Assembly: GCA_009617715.1 (NCBI GenBank)
Contig: VTFK01000249.1
Span: 372,001-436,000 of the forward strand
DNA length: 64,000 nucleotides
Origin: Plectrocnemia conspersa
Taxonomy: Eukaryota > Arthropoda > Insecta > Trichoptera > Polycentropodidae
Direction of reading: 5' to 3'
Below, one piece after another: positions 13,801 through 28,800 of this stretch. The notes beneath the pieces were generated by a model that was given only the letters and a program-made list of their open reading frames with translations, was not told where the DNA came from and did no database searches. The stretch's first letter is position 1. The number at the start of each line of letters is the position of its first letter. A program made the position numbers and the translations under genes.

Positions 13801-16800
13801 ACCAGACTTTTTTTAATTTATTTTATACTACTACACTTTATCGTGAATGTCGGCTGAGTACGAATATAAAAAATATTAATACCCAATAAGTATAGTGAAC
13901 TTAACAAATATAAAGATAAAAACACAAACTAATATATATTAATAATAATATGCTAAAAATAGTTTTGTTAAGAATTACATGCATACGTCCACCAATTTTG
14001 TTTAATTCTTGCAGGAAGAATACTTTTAATCGTTTATTAATTTATCGTAAATAAGAAAAGTAATTGATTTTTTTTAATTAATAATAATAACAATTTAAAT
14101 TGTCATTATTTAGAAAAAAGTCATTGCTAACCATAGTTTATCTATTTGCATTAATCTTAAAAAAGATTGACGCAAAGCATATTGCTATTTGGTAGTATAA
14201 TGTTAATATAAAAAAAATCATTCAACAGAAAAAAAACCGACAGAACACAAAAATTTAGTTTTAACTAGCTTGTCGAAAATAACATATTGTCTACAAAGCA
14301 TATTTTTTTTATTACACTATTTTTATAATGTATTATATTTTTATTTTTTTAGATTAATTTAAGACCATCGTGGCCTAACAGGTTACCCCAATGCGCCACG
14401 ATGGTCCTAAACAAATTTTAAATTTATAAAAAAAAAAAAGTATATATACATAAATAAAACAATACTTAAAAATAATAAACATAACAAAAAAATTATAAAA
14501 TATCAAAATTAAATGATAAAAACTGGATCAGCTCCTAGAAGCTAACATTAAACAGGTCAATATGTAATGCCAGCGTATTAAGGAGGTGGATGGCCACAGC
14601 TATAGGCGAGTCGGAAAGTGCGGACGTCGTAGCCCTAACGTCCATCAAAAAAGGACGCGATCGTGATTCTCGAAAATGTTCTGGAACCCAAAACTGGAAT
14701 TTCTCGAGAATAGCTGGATTGTCGACAGCACTTTTTAGTAATTTGAAAAAATGCTTAGCGACATACAACTATCTGCGAGAACTCAGCGAATCGTATCCCA
14801 ATGCTCCTAAAAGAAAGGCGCTGGGATATTTGTACGGATAATAACCAAATGTCCTTTTGTAAAGGTATCTTAAATACTTTTTTTGAATTTTTTTCACTAA
14901 AAGGGAATATTTGGCTATTCGGGGATTCCAAATTATAGATCCCGATTCAAGAATGCTACGAACTAAGGTGTCATAGAGAATGCGAATAACTGACGGATCA
15001 TCAAAGTGAAAGGCATTCCTCATAACAAAGCCGAACATCTTGGAAGATTTATCACAGACATCGTGTATGTGTAGAGAGAACCTCTATTTGCTCTCGAAAG
15101 TGATTCCGAGATCTTTAATGGAAGTTTCTCTAGTCAAAATGTTACCACCTAGATGGTAGAAATAAGCTGATGGCGAATGGGATCGAGAAAATGACACAGT
15201 ATGGCACTTTCCGACACTAAAGAGCAGACGGTTAACGGAAGCCCATTTCCACAGAGAGTCTTAATCACTTTGTAGAGAGAAGGAGTCCACAACAGATCGA
15301 ATGTATTTATATTATTTTAAATCATCTGCGTACAGAAGAAAACTTGAATTTGTAATTGCTTTATTTATGTCATTAATAAATAACACAAAAAGCAGAAGAC
15401 CCAGATTGGATCCTTGAGGAGCCCCCGAAGGGGTAAAATATTCTTTCGACAATCGGCCACCATAGGTTACAAACTGTCTACGATTGCTTAAATAGCTCGA
15501 GAATAACCGAGTTAAAGTATCCGAGCAACCGAGGTTCGACAATTTTTTTAATAATAACCTATGACAAACTTTGTCAAAAGCTTTCTCAAAATCTGTATAC
15601 ACGACGTCTACTTGAATTCCCGCATCGAGAGAAGTTGTCACCGTTTTGGTGAACGACAGAAGGTTAGTAACAGTGGAACGGGCAGGACGAAACCCGTGCT
15701 GCTAGTCTACCAGATTTTTAGGATGCACCAGGCTGTGTCATCGAATAATTTTTTTACATTAAGTCATATTTGACTACGAGAAAACTAATTGAAAACGTTT
15801 TAAAAGTAACCTATTGATAAAAAAATAAACCAACGCCTATGTATGTTTTATTATCGAATACATAAAAATAAAAAAATATGTAATTGCAGTTTAAAGCGTG
15901 ATTACACAATTGAGTTTATGAAACCTTTAATAAAAGTGACGATAATGGACTTGAAACTTTAATTAAAAAGATACTCGTTTTAGTAAGCTTAAGTACGAAT
16001 TTATTGCTTAATAAATATAGTAAATAATGGCAAAAATTCGTCAGTTAAAAAAAGCAAAGAAAAACATAGGTAGTTACAATCTGGAATTAATTGATTTGTG
16101 TATTTTCTACACAAAAAAATCTTTACCCCACTTGCTTATAACATGTTTTATTATGATCAATCCTACAAAAAAATCTTGAATTTCTGAGTTCATATACAAA
16201 TGATATGCATATAATAAAAACATTCTACTTACATGTAAAATATAACATAAAGACAATAATGCCTACAAAGCTTAAATAATTATTAAATTATTAAGCTTTT
16301 TATGCATTTATTTTTAATTAAATTACAACATATTTTTGAACTACACATAAAATTATTAATTTTTGAATTACTAATTTTAAAATTATTTTACTCTTAAATA
16401 ACTAGCATCATCTTGATACTAGTGAAAATACTAATTGATTTTAATTATTGTTTTTTTATAGTTCAATCGATCGAAGGCGAGATGCTGACATTGACCAAGG
16501 TGACGAGATCCGAAATGGGAGCTTATTTGTGTATAGCAGCCAATGGTGTACCTCCATCAGTCAGTAAAAGGATGATGCTGCACGTTCATTGTGAGTAAAT
16601 TATATTTTTATTAATAAGTACAATAAATACAAAATGATGAAACATATCTATGAAATTATAAGTAAAGTTAATCAATTTTCATGATAGGCATTATTATCTA
16701 GGGGAGATCGGGAGTCGAGCGGGTGTTGAAATTTAATAATTCCGCCCCCGAATTCCAGGAGCTTCACGTCCAGAATCAAACTGTCAATATAGAGTGTCGC

Positions 16801-19800
16801 GATAACGCCGGTTTTACAAAACTTTTCTAATTTGCGTCCTTATTACCGTGTCAATTAAATTTTGCGCAAAGCCAAGAGATAAGGAATTCCCCCTATCGTC
16901 CGCGAGCGGATATCACTAATGGAATTAAATAAATAGGAAAAGTTTATTTTCGACTGCCGGGATTCTTTTCAATTTAATTATTTCGAATGAAATTGTGAAA
17001 CCTTTGATTCGCCAGCATTTTAAATATACATACATATATTTGGATTATATTATGGCTCGATCGCTTCCACTCCTGAATGATGAAAAAATGTACATAGCAT
17101 ATTGTTTAACGGAAAACACAGCTTGTGATATTACTTAATTAAAAATTATAATCCCAAATGTCCCAAATATCAAATAAGGGCGTTCAGGGATTAGTAAAAA
17201 AATAATTGGAACAAGAAATTAATTAACTGCCAATTGTATTTTTATACATATACAAGTATACCTATATAGTTTGAATATGAAATTTTATATTAGGCATTTT
17301 AATTTAATATCTGTCTGAATTCATTGATTGCAAAAAACAGAGGTAAATTTTAATTATTTATATACGTTGTAATATATGACACTTTAATATCTGAGCAATT
17401 TGTGAAAAACCAAAAATAAATTACTATTGGTGAAAAAATATATTTTACGCAATTGCGTTGACTTTTTTTTTAGTGTTTTATTATTACTTTTTTTCATTAT
17501 TGAAATATTACAAAATAACATATTGGTTTAATATGATCTTTATTTATATTAAAAAATATAATATAATACCGTTAACTAACATAAATGTGTTCAATTTTAT
17601 TTGCAGTTCATCCTTTAATACAAGTTCCTAACCAATTGGTGGGAGCTCCTTTGGGAACCGATGTAACTTTACAATGCCACGTAGAAGCATCGCCGAAAGC
17701 AATCAACTATTGGACCAGAGAATCTGGTAAGTCTATACTTAATTTTTTTATATATTCGTTTATAATTGATGATCAAAGTTTGATTAACAATATAATAATT
17801 TAAAATATGTATGTGTATATAATATGAATCATAAAAAATCTAACAGGGAAAATTATTATAGAGCTCTATTTTTACGTTGAGTTTGAAACTCTATTATTTA
17901 TATATAATTTTTTTATTTTAATAGCATTTTATTGTCGCAGTGTTTTGTGACGTATTGCGTACACAAATCATATTATCTAGAAGGGAAGACAGCATCAATG
18001 AGCATAGCACGAGACGTTGCCTTTCAAAGGATAGCAACAGGTATTACGACGGTGTCAAAGGACACGATTCAGTTACTGAAAGGGTTTGAAAGTCCCGTTT
18101 CAGTTGAGATGTATTTCAAAAGGTGTTTTTCTACCTATTATATCTCCCTAAAAGCAAATAATCGATTGATAGACGAGTGTTTATTTATTTTAAATGCATT
18201 TTATGAATGCTACAATTTGACGACTGCATTTGATTAATGCACAAAATTTTATTTATAAGCAGATTTAAACATATATACATATAAATTATGTCAAATTTTA
18301 CTTTATTCAATAATTACGTTAATCAATATTTAAATAAATCCTACGTGAAAACTCTCACGTAGATTGTCAAATATTAATATTAAATTTACATTATTTAATT
18401 TTATTGACACATCATTTTATTATTCCAGTGCTATATTGATTATTCCAAATTCATAATTGTTTAAAAAAAATATATAAAACAGACCTTTGTTCCACAGAGA
18501 TAAGATAACTATATCCGTACGCAAAATTTCCTGCTGAAATTCAACCCTCTAGCTGGACTTAGTACATTTAATACTATGGTTATGATTTTTAAACTAGAAT
18601 AAGAGATTTTTTGCAATAAAATCGCTATAAGATTATTTTTTTTTTAAATCTATGTTGTCATAAAAAAATACTTTACTTATTCATAATAACTTTTTTTAAC
18701 CTATTATCATTTGTAGCATTTTTGACAAATAACAAAAAATTCAAAAACCTCATTAATATATATATATAGAATTATTACGTATAGTTAACTTTGACCCTCA
18801 ATTATGCTTTTATGTATGATATATAAAATTGCGTTTCTTAAAAATCCTACATGCATTAAATAAAACAATAATAAATTTTATGTCAGTGAATAACTTCAAA
18901 AAATATTATTTATAACAAGAAATATATTTTCATTAAAGTGAAACAGAGAGAGCAAACAATAGCAATATGTTTCCACCCCCAAAATCGTCACATTAGCTCA
19001 ATACTTGAGAATATAAATCGGTGTTACACCTTCCTAATTTAAAAAACGTATCAAAATATATGACCTGTTGATCGTGAAGTGATCTGGTATTATTATTTTA
19101 ATCTATTCACTAAAACAACAAATATTAAAATAACAAAAAAAAACACTTATTATATCTAATGATATGCATATTTTAATAAACACTGTTTCACGTTAAAAAT
19201 GTTGCTAACCACTAGCTTAAATTCTAGTATCAATAATATTTTGCTTTTAACTAATTTTGTCATCTGTAAAAATTGATTCATTTAATTTATAGTATGACAT
19301 TTTAATTGACTATTTAGAACCTTGGATTTTAAGCTCAATTTATATTTAAAAAAAAATATTATGCAATATAATCAAAATATCTTATGAACATTCTATACTT
19401 TTAAACAATATTATATTAAAAAAAAATATTTTGCTAAAATTAAATTATTTTATGTAAAATATTTACATTACTTTGACAGGTTGATGGTATTAACCTTCAA
19501 CTTTGAGTTTATTTTACATTAAAATGATTTGAACATGACAATTTCTTATTACTATAGTTAGCATAATATACTTATATAATGTACAATAATATGATATTTT
19601 TATATTTATTTACTTTGTAATTAAAGCTTTTTAATATTAAAATCCAGTTCTGCGGTTAATTTATAGCTATGCAAATATTCATAATTTTTCAGTAAACCGA
19701 TTTTTCTTTATTTTTCTATTTTTTTATTTTATATATTAATAGCTAAAATGCATTTATATAATATTTTAAGAATGAATGAGGCAAAATCTATTTTTTTTTA

Positions 19801-22800
19801 ATTAAATTTTTACGTTATTTAACGTTTTTTCTTATTATTGTATAAAATTAATTTTCATATTTTTTTAAAGATATAGTAAAATGTGAAAACTATAATAATA
19901 TATTTGTGTTTGTTTATTGAACCTTATTTTTTTCACTTTAGTTACACTAAAGTATGAAAACATCAAGGACGTTAAATTTAATAAAGAGCACTATTTAAGC
20001 AAGTTTTACTTATATTTTTAACTTTAAACATTTAATATTAAAAGCTATAAATTACTTTCCATCTAATTTTGATAAAAAAAATTGTTATTTTCTAGTTTAA
20101 AAATCATATATGTAGGTATATAACAAATTTTAAATTAAAGACTCCATAGAAAGTTTTATCTAAATAAAAAAAAATATTTGTAGAATTACAGATTAAACTT
20201 ATATAAGCAAATCAGATATGAAACATCTATAAAAAATAGTATTTATTGTGTTTGATTTGGAACAAAAGCAATTTTTTTATTTTTGTAGCAAATATTGCAA
20301 TATATATCTAATTGAAATATATACTAAACACATTTATACAAGTTTTTTGTGTTCTATATAATTCAAGAATGAGTGATATTGTGTAGCTATTCAAAGTTAT
20401 GCTTTATATTTTATATATTTTTAAGAAAATTTTTATATTAACCAGTTTGTTGTAGCCTTATAAAAAATATTAAAAAAAATATTTTTTAATGCTACTTTTT
20501 GTGAAATTTAAAAAAATATTTTTTTTATATTTTTTTAATAAAAAGTATGAGCGTAAATCGACCATTTGTATATTGTTAATACAAATTAAACATATATTAG
20601 CATAACACAAACCATAGGTTCTCAACGCTAGAAATATCGCAATGGACGAATCTTGGTGGGCAATGCTGGCTCCAGTGGAATTGGAAAATAGGGGCGATGG
20701 AAGACACATGAAGGGCGATTGAGAAACGTTCAAAAAATATGTTTTTTCCAAAAAATTAATTATTTATAATAATTTAAATATTTTTTGCATAAAATAAAAT
20801 GCGTTTTAGGTTAAAAGTAGCTGATGTAAATGTTTTTTCTAGTTACCGTTAGGTTAGGTTTACTTACATTTACGATTTTTATAATAGAAATTCTCATTTT
20901 AAAGGTAGCTTTTATGCTTTTATAAGTAGCAAATAGAAATATGAATAGCAAATAATATTTAAATTTTATAAATGGAACTGTTAAAAGAACAAAAAATAAT
21001 TATTTTAATAGCAAAAAAATATTCTCTTTCTTTGATATTAGTCAAAATATTGCTAAAAATCTTATGTAAAAGTGTGCATTTTTTAATTTATTTTTTAAAT
21101 AATATATTTAATTTAAATTCTATATAGTATTTTCTTTTCAAACTAAATTTAAAATAGCACAATGTACATAAATATTTTTGTAAAATAAAAAAAATATATT
21201 GCTAAAATATATTGTTATATATCTTTGCAATAGACAGAATAAATTGAAGACATTGAAAAAAATAAAAATTATTTTAATGAACTATGTCGCTGGATGTATA
21301 ATACATATGTTTTAAACGCATGAAATGTGCCGGACATCTGTCGTGCATATACGACTCAAAGGCTGCAAAGTGGTTAACCTTAAAAAATATGGTGGGTCAT
21401 CAAAGCGATTGCGTTGATTAATAAACAATGCAATTATGATTGTATATTTATAATAAATGATAGCGGGTCTCAAAAATGAACGTTGTCAAGACAACTTGGA
21501 CGCGAGATGGTGCGTCGAAACAGCGGTGGTGAAAGGATCCAACCTACCAGCCCCTTCCTATATTACCTAATTGAAGCTAAAAAGTTTTTCAATTAAAAAT
21601 ATTAATAAAATAAAAGCATATTAAGCTTTTTTCATTAAATAAGCTATTTGGAGAAACTGAATACGCGGCCGTTTTGTTTGGCGGCGCCTATTCGTATACC
21701 AACTCACACATACATACATACGTGCCCATATCGTCTGGGGGTATTAAAAGCCCCAAAGCCGCAAACGCACCGCAATTCTAATTTGTCAGAGTGTATCCGT
21801 AGCAGCTAGCCAAGTTTCATAAATTGAATTAACGTGCGGCAACACCGCCCCGCGATGCCAGGGTCCATTCGGCTGAAATTTAAAGTAGAAATCAGTGTCC
21901 GGAACGTTCAGCGCAAATGTGGAATAAGCGTGAATGGCACCGCCATGCGCCACTGCGCTGCTGTCGTAATATTAATAACTCACTGACTAAACTTTACGAC
22001 CGAACTCGATTAGGTGTTGAAACCGCGACATGGCGCTAATGCCGTCGTAATGGTGATGATCATTCGGAAAATTCGTCATTTCATTCCATTACCCTCTACT
22101 TTTTTTTATAAATGCTTGAAAATGTAGTAAGCATTATGCTTTGTGGTAACCAGTTGCAACCTAGAGTCAAGACTAGCACAACATGAGACCCTACCTAATA
22201 TGCATAATTATTTGCAAGACTGTACAGGTCTTCTTAGGAAGATCTGACTGACTAAATATTATTTTTTTATGAAAAGCACACACAGTTTGAGAAGCAGAAG
22301 CGAAGTGATGGCTCTGGCGCAATTTGTTTCGCTACCAGATGTATCCATACAGATAAATAATTTATACGTCTCTCTAAATATATATATTATAGATTTAAAA
22401 GAAGCTTGCACAATAATTTCAGAACTTTGAATTAAAAAAAAAAGTATTTTTTCTGTTTATTAAAAGTATGATTATGCATAAACACATTTTAAGAAACCTT
22501 TTAACATTCGATCCTCGTCTTTATTTAATTACCTATCGATGTACCTTTAATGAGCTTATCTTTTTTTTATTTAGCCCAACCAAACCGTTGGGCTAAATGT
22601 GACCGAAAAAGCAAAAAAGTAGGTATCGGCATGCAAATTTAAACGGTCGATGCGACACCGGTCGAATGACGTATCAAATATACTGGGGTCCCGTAATTAT
22701 TATTTGCATATATTCGAAACGTCGACCTCCCTGTGGACCTCTCGCGGGTCCAAGCCGTAGCCAAGCCTCTGTGCAAACATTTGTCGGTTTCGTTTCAAAG

Positions 22801-25800
22801 CTACCGTATAGCTTTGTGCGAATCAAATGCATGTCATGCCGAATGAGTGAATTTTGCTAACATTTTCGACATTACACAGAAAGTAAATATGTGTACAGAT
22901 TGTAACATTTAAATTTATGTTTACCTATTTAAAATGGCACTGAATAACACTAGTATACATTTTACTACAAGGATATAGTAACCTGAATATTATGTAAATT
23001 TACGTAATTATTTCATATATGCGAACTATTGATAAAATAGTCCATTTAACCCTTTCCACGCTACGCACACTAAGATGGACAGCCGAGTCAGGTCACTAGC
23101 GTGAAGCAAGTGTTACGGTTAGCTCGTTAGCGTAGTACAATTTCATTATCATAATTTTTAATATAATTAAATGTAGAACAATGAAATAACGTTGTTGATC
23201 TTTATTTTTAAAATACATGCCATAAAAAAACATAAAAAATTGTAAGACAATTTTCGCAAAAGTATGCAGAATAAGAATCCATATCGATAAACATATTTTG
23301 TATCACATCAAAAATCATTGCAAACGATATTTGGAAACTATGGCTATCAACAAAGCGTCTTTATAGAGAATACTGTGTTTGATCACATTCTACAAAAAAA
23401 CCCTGAAAAAATTATACGTCTAAGTACTGTATGGAATATGTTGTACCGTTTTAATATATAAAATATTTATCTTATTTTTAGAGAAATTTATATTTTGCAA
23501 AATAAATATACTAAAATACAATAATAAATTAAATTTATAAATCACCGCCCAAAAAATGTTGTGTTTATTAATTTTAAACTATTTTCAATAATAGTTTACA
23601 GTTCATAAATACGTATCACCCATTTAAGTACTGATTAGACCCAACTCTACTTCCTAAGAACTGCAAAACATTAGATACTGTCAGTTTTGTGTAATACATT
23701 GGTCGGTATTATTATCATTTTTACACAAAACTCACTCACTTTGAAAAAAATGGCAAAATTTAATCGGTGTTAACATGTGTTTTTGTAATTTTTCTTATAA
23801 ATGCTGATTTTTTATAAATAATATACGGATGTGTAAAATCGATTGTATTCGTACAAGTAATAAATAAATATAACTATGATAATAATAAGACGTTTGCAAG
23901 TCTATATTCACATCTGGGTATAGCATGTTTACTGCATTCACTACATAATTAAATTTGATACTTTTATATGTATCATATTATTTAACATATGTACAAGCAA
24001 AAAAGTTACAGATTTATTTCGATTATATTAAGCTTAATCACACTAACTTGTAATGTAAATTTTAATTGTAATGATCATTTAATAATATTATTTTTGAATC
24101 CTAAAGGTTCAAAAGATCATCTCTTGGACCCAGAAAAATTGTTTTGCTTAAAACGTTCATTGAAAAGCAACTCACATAATATTCAACCTTTAGAAACTGT
24201 GTTTTTATCGTTACATAACTCTAATTTTCCTGTTTGTTTCGAGAGCAAGTATTTTTTTTCTTGCTATTATTTTAAACCCTAAGATTTCAAAGATTATTTA
24301 ACATTATTTACATTGCAAATAATATATGTAAATCAATCGCTTTATATTTTTTATATTAAAACTAAGGTCATACGTAAAAAATATTTTTTTACATATCAAT
24401 AGCTTAAATTGCTAACTTAATATTTGAAAATTTCATAGAAGAAATAAAAAACTAAATAGACAATAGTAGAATAAAACAGTATCTTAATTTTGTATTGTTT
24501 AACTATTGATTTAAGAGATAGCAATTTTTGAGCATGAACATATGCCGCAATCTTCTGATCCCTACTAACGTACTTGGTGGGGATACAGCGGACCCACACT
24601 AGCGTGAGTATACCGCCATAAAAAAACTAGACACGACAAACTCGACTTCATTGCCCATTTATGTTTGAATTACTAATTTGGTTTATAGACAAATTTCCAA
24701 AAAAAAAATTGTTTTTTTTTTAATCAAAAATTAAATATTTTGCAATTATTCATAAAGTTTTATTTGTTAGTTTTAGTTAATAAAAAGAATCTAGATCAAA
24801 CAAATTTTAATTAAAGTTGCGTATTTTTTAGATATATAGATTTTTTCCTTTTAATTTATATTTGATTACGTCAGAGTGAATTTAAAAAAAATCTGAAATC
24901 ATGTTTTAAAGATTAAAATAACATATTGAAGTTACATATTACAAAATTAAATTAATGAAAATTAGCAGTAATTCATTTTTTTATCACATTCTGTAATCAT
25001 TATAGCTTTTTCTTTAAAATAATATTTAATAGCAATTATATTATTAATTTAAAAAATCTATTTGCGATCAATAAAGCATTAAGTAATTACTTTATTTTTT
25101 AAGAATTAATAACAGTCAAAACTATTTTGCAAAATCATTTTTTTTAATTTAATAAAACGTAATTTTTCTGCTAGACCAAATAAAAACCATAACAATTAAT
25201 CGAATTTTTGAACCCTTTATAACAATTTTGTAAATATACAAAAGGTAAAATGTTATATTAAAAAAATACATTATTACTTAAGAACGCTTTGGATAAAAGC
25301 ATATAATTTTATTAAGTGTAAGTTTTACTAATTTAGCACCGCTAGTATCTAAAGAAACATTATGAAAAACGCCATTCATACAAGGACTGACAAAGTCAGT
25401 AGATAGTGCCTATCTAAGTTACAAATACTGACACTTAGATTAGTGTCTTGAAAGAGCATTGTCAAATATTTTTAAAAATAGTTATACACAAAATAATTCT
25501 TATAAAAAAACCAACAGACAGCAACATAGTGTGTTTTTGCTCCAAATCATCGAATTGCCCAAGCAGTCAAAAATATAAAAGAGCCAAGCACTTTCTATTT
25601 TTTATAAAAATACAATAGTATACAAGCGCGAACTTTGGGTACTTACGACACTTCCTTTCGAAATACACTTCCAACAAGATTGGGAACTACAAGTCGAAAC
25701 TTAACGTTTATACTACTTTGCTATTGAATTAAATTTAATTTATAATTCTTTGCTACTTAATTCTATATATTTTTTTTATTATCTTATTTCTTCATTTGTA

Positions 25801-28800
25801 AATAAATTAAAGCCTTATATTGAAAAACAATACAAATGCCATATGACAATAACAATTTTCCTCGTCGACTCGGAACCAAACAATAGTCCACCATACTTCT
25901 TAACGTACTGAGCGCATTCTGTGCCATCTATGCGACTACTTTTCATTAACATACACACGTACTTATGCACTTCTTTTGATACCGATTGCGAGCGGTGTTT
26001 AGAGAGAGAACCAACTCGGCTGGAGGGTATAAAGCCGCAACTCCCCGCGGGAAGAGTGTGAGTCTATGTATTAGTATATACCCATGTGTACGCCATGTAC
26101 CGCGGGCTATAAATTTAGCCAAGTGTTTTAATGTCACCGAAACTGTTTCGCATATATACAGATACGAGTATTTGGGTATTTGCATTTTTTTTTTAAATAC
26201 TAATATACTTTTTCTAGCAAGTAAAAATGGCAAGATGGCAGAAATAAAAATAAATTACGTGTACACCGCATTGGTAAGTGTTTTACCGCAACCACGTCGA
26301 TATTTTTAAAGCAGTTTGCGATTAGATTATATAATCTAAAATCAAATATTTAGTTTGAATCTATTTTTAAAATATTTCTGGATATATAATAATATAAAGT
26401 AACATCCAAGTATACATACCAATATATCATGATTTCAAAACCGCACAAGCTTTTACGTTTGATTAGTTAAAAATATATTACATAATATAGTTTTGGCGAA
26501 AACCTGTTAGATATCATGCGCTAATAATGTAATATAAATTAAAAATATACCATATATTATTTATGCAAATGTATGGTAATTATATTGTTGTATGAAATAA
26601 TAATAATTATATTTGATACTTGTGCAAATACTATTTAATAGCCAACGGCATCCAAATATTTTATTTTTGACCACGATAAAAAACTTGTCATACGCGTTAA
26701 AAGCGCAATAAATTAAATCAATTAATATTTATGACCCGATAAAGTATTGCTAAAAGCAACCAGAGAAATGATAAGCTACTATTTACCAGATCTTTAACTG
26801 TCGCGCAAAATAAATGTTACAATAAGTTGGAAATAAACAAATTTAATTACATATAAAATCGGATATACATAGATCCTATAGACACAAGAGTTGATTTAAA
26901 CACATTGCCATGTAGAGCTACTCCGACCATTGTCAGAGACAAGAAAGACCCTAAAATCCGCCGCTTCCCTCTATCTACGATCGTAATTTAAAATTTAAGC
27001 CGACCTCTTAAGTCGATTGTATGTTTCAGACGCAACTACGGTTACTAAGCTATGAGAATTTAACGTACACATATAAAAAAATTATTTAAATTCATTTTTT
27101 TGCGTATAAATTGTGGTACTATATATAAAAAATAAAATCTACTAGTTTTATGAAGTTTATATACTAAGATTTTTAAACCATTAAATAAAAAATTAAATAA
27201 TAGTACAAAATAAGTATTAGATTAGAATGGGTAGTCTTAAAGCTTACTTTCTCTCAAGAGCTTGGGATTTTTCACGGCTGTTTACGGCAATTAGAGAATC
27301 GGAAATGAGAATGTTGGTCGGTCAATTGCATCGCTTCATGGACATACCCACAAACTATGTTCACGCATTAAAATCAATACTGCCAGGTGACCACTTTCGG
27401 TGATCGTCGATTAAGAGATAAAAATAACATTTTTTTTGTGCAGTGTAGAACGCATTATTTTACGCGCATCCATTCCAAACAAAGAGTAGATTTTCAATGT
27501 GCTCACAAGTGATTCGGTATAGATGTGCTAATAGGTCCACGAAATATTTACAATTAAAAACGCAATTGCTTAGCCCAGAGCTTTCTGAAAGAGCTTTCTT
27601 TTGATATGAGTTTGTATTTATTTTTTTTAGTTATTAATTGTAATTAAAATTACTTCTGAAATTATTGTGCCGATGATTGAAATCTCCACAGTTTGTGACC
27701 AATATCAAAATAAATAAATATATAAAAAAAATTGGGGTTGCACTTACATAACAATTGCAGTGATTGCATTAACATATTTTTTATTTAAAATATTTTTTAT
27801 ACAAATATTCACGGATTTTTCTGTACAAATATTGTTGCTTGTTTATAATTTATATCCAGATCCTAATAATTCAATCCAAATGCACTTCTTCGCAGGAGAC
27901 ACGATAAATTATTTTCACATCAACCATAGTGTTCGCTAAGTGAGCAACCGACTCTAGTCTCTCATGGGTTCCAGCAATATGCCAATTGGAATTCCAGTCA
28001 CGTATGCTCGAGAGCTTGGATTTTTCTCTTTTGCACAACATTTCCGCGTTTTCCATCTTCAGAGCCTTAAACGTGCGTAATTACCCAACTCTCTTTTTTG
28101 GGCCCGTGCGATAGTATAGTGAAGCGGCCGCGCCGGGCCGCAATTGCCCTTCACGTTTTATTTATATTCGAAATATGGTAAGGTCCCTATTCAAAGGGGC
28201 ATTGTGTGTCCCCTGTTTTTGCCCCTTTTTTACATAAATTCCGCCGCAAACGATTCGCATGTGTCATATTCAGGTGACATTACACACTAGTGCCTATGCC
28301 CGACCTAATGGCCTCTTATTTTCGTAAGGGCCGCACAATTTATTGAATTACCGAAATGAAATGAAGTTTGAATAAAATGTTGCCATAAATTCGTGGCCAG
28401 GGACGGACTTGGCGTGATTTATGTCGATTATATTTTTATTTTTATATGTCGGAAAATATATTTTAGAGTTTTAATCGCAAGATTTATTGTATCGTTGGAT
28501 GAAAAAGTAAAATGCTTTCTGGCATTTTAATTAATGAAAATTCTATAATATTTACGTGGACGTAAAATACAAAAAAGCTTTTTATAAAACCTTTTTTTAT
28601 AATCACAGGGCATGGTAATATAATATCCTAATTATCCCATTGATATAAGGATATATAAACGAGTTTCAGTTTTTACTATCTCTATTACATGTTTTTAAAT
28701 TAAAGCATCATGCTACGCAGCTAAATTCACTTTAACCTTTTGCACTCGATAGTGTTTTTATATTGAGTAGGTAGTATACTCGAAACAATATAATAACAGG

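Larger units (their letters stand above)
6224..16461 (+). other. DIP intron (10.2 kb) with repeats
   Basis: Splits Ig2. It contains GC-richer islands at 8395-8960 and 11780-12300, an LTR-element-like fragment at 10560-11260, a minisatellite at 13307-13457, and a minus-strand LINE relic with a hairpin at 14361-15780. The remaining stretches (6224-8390, 8960-10560, 12300-13300, 15780-16461) are AT-rich with no supported feature. Confidence 0.85.

Noticed and set aside
20620..20720. Short GC-richer stretch that might be an exon in the long intron
   Set aside because: No splice-consistent open frame that fits the DIP phase, and no Ig-like residues.
25986..26309. 107-codon plus-strand frame with an upstream TATA-like gtataaag
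   Set aside because: No domain or protein-like pattern, and both strands are open by chance. The TATA-like word lies within the frame and has no convincing initiator.
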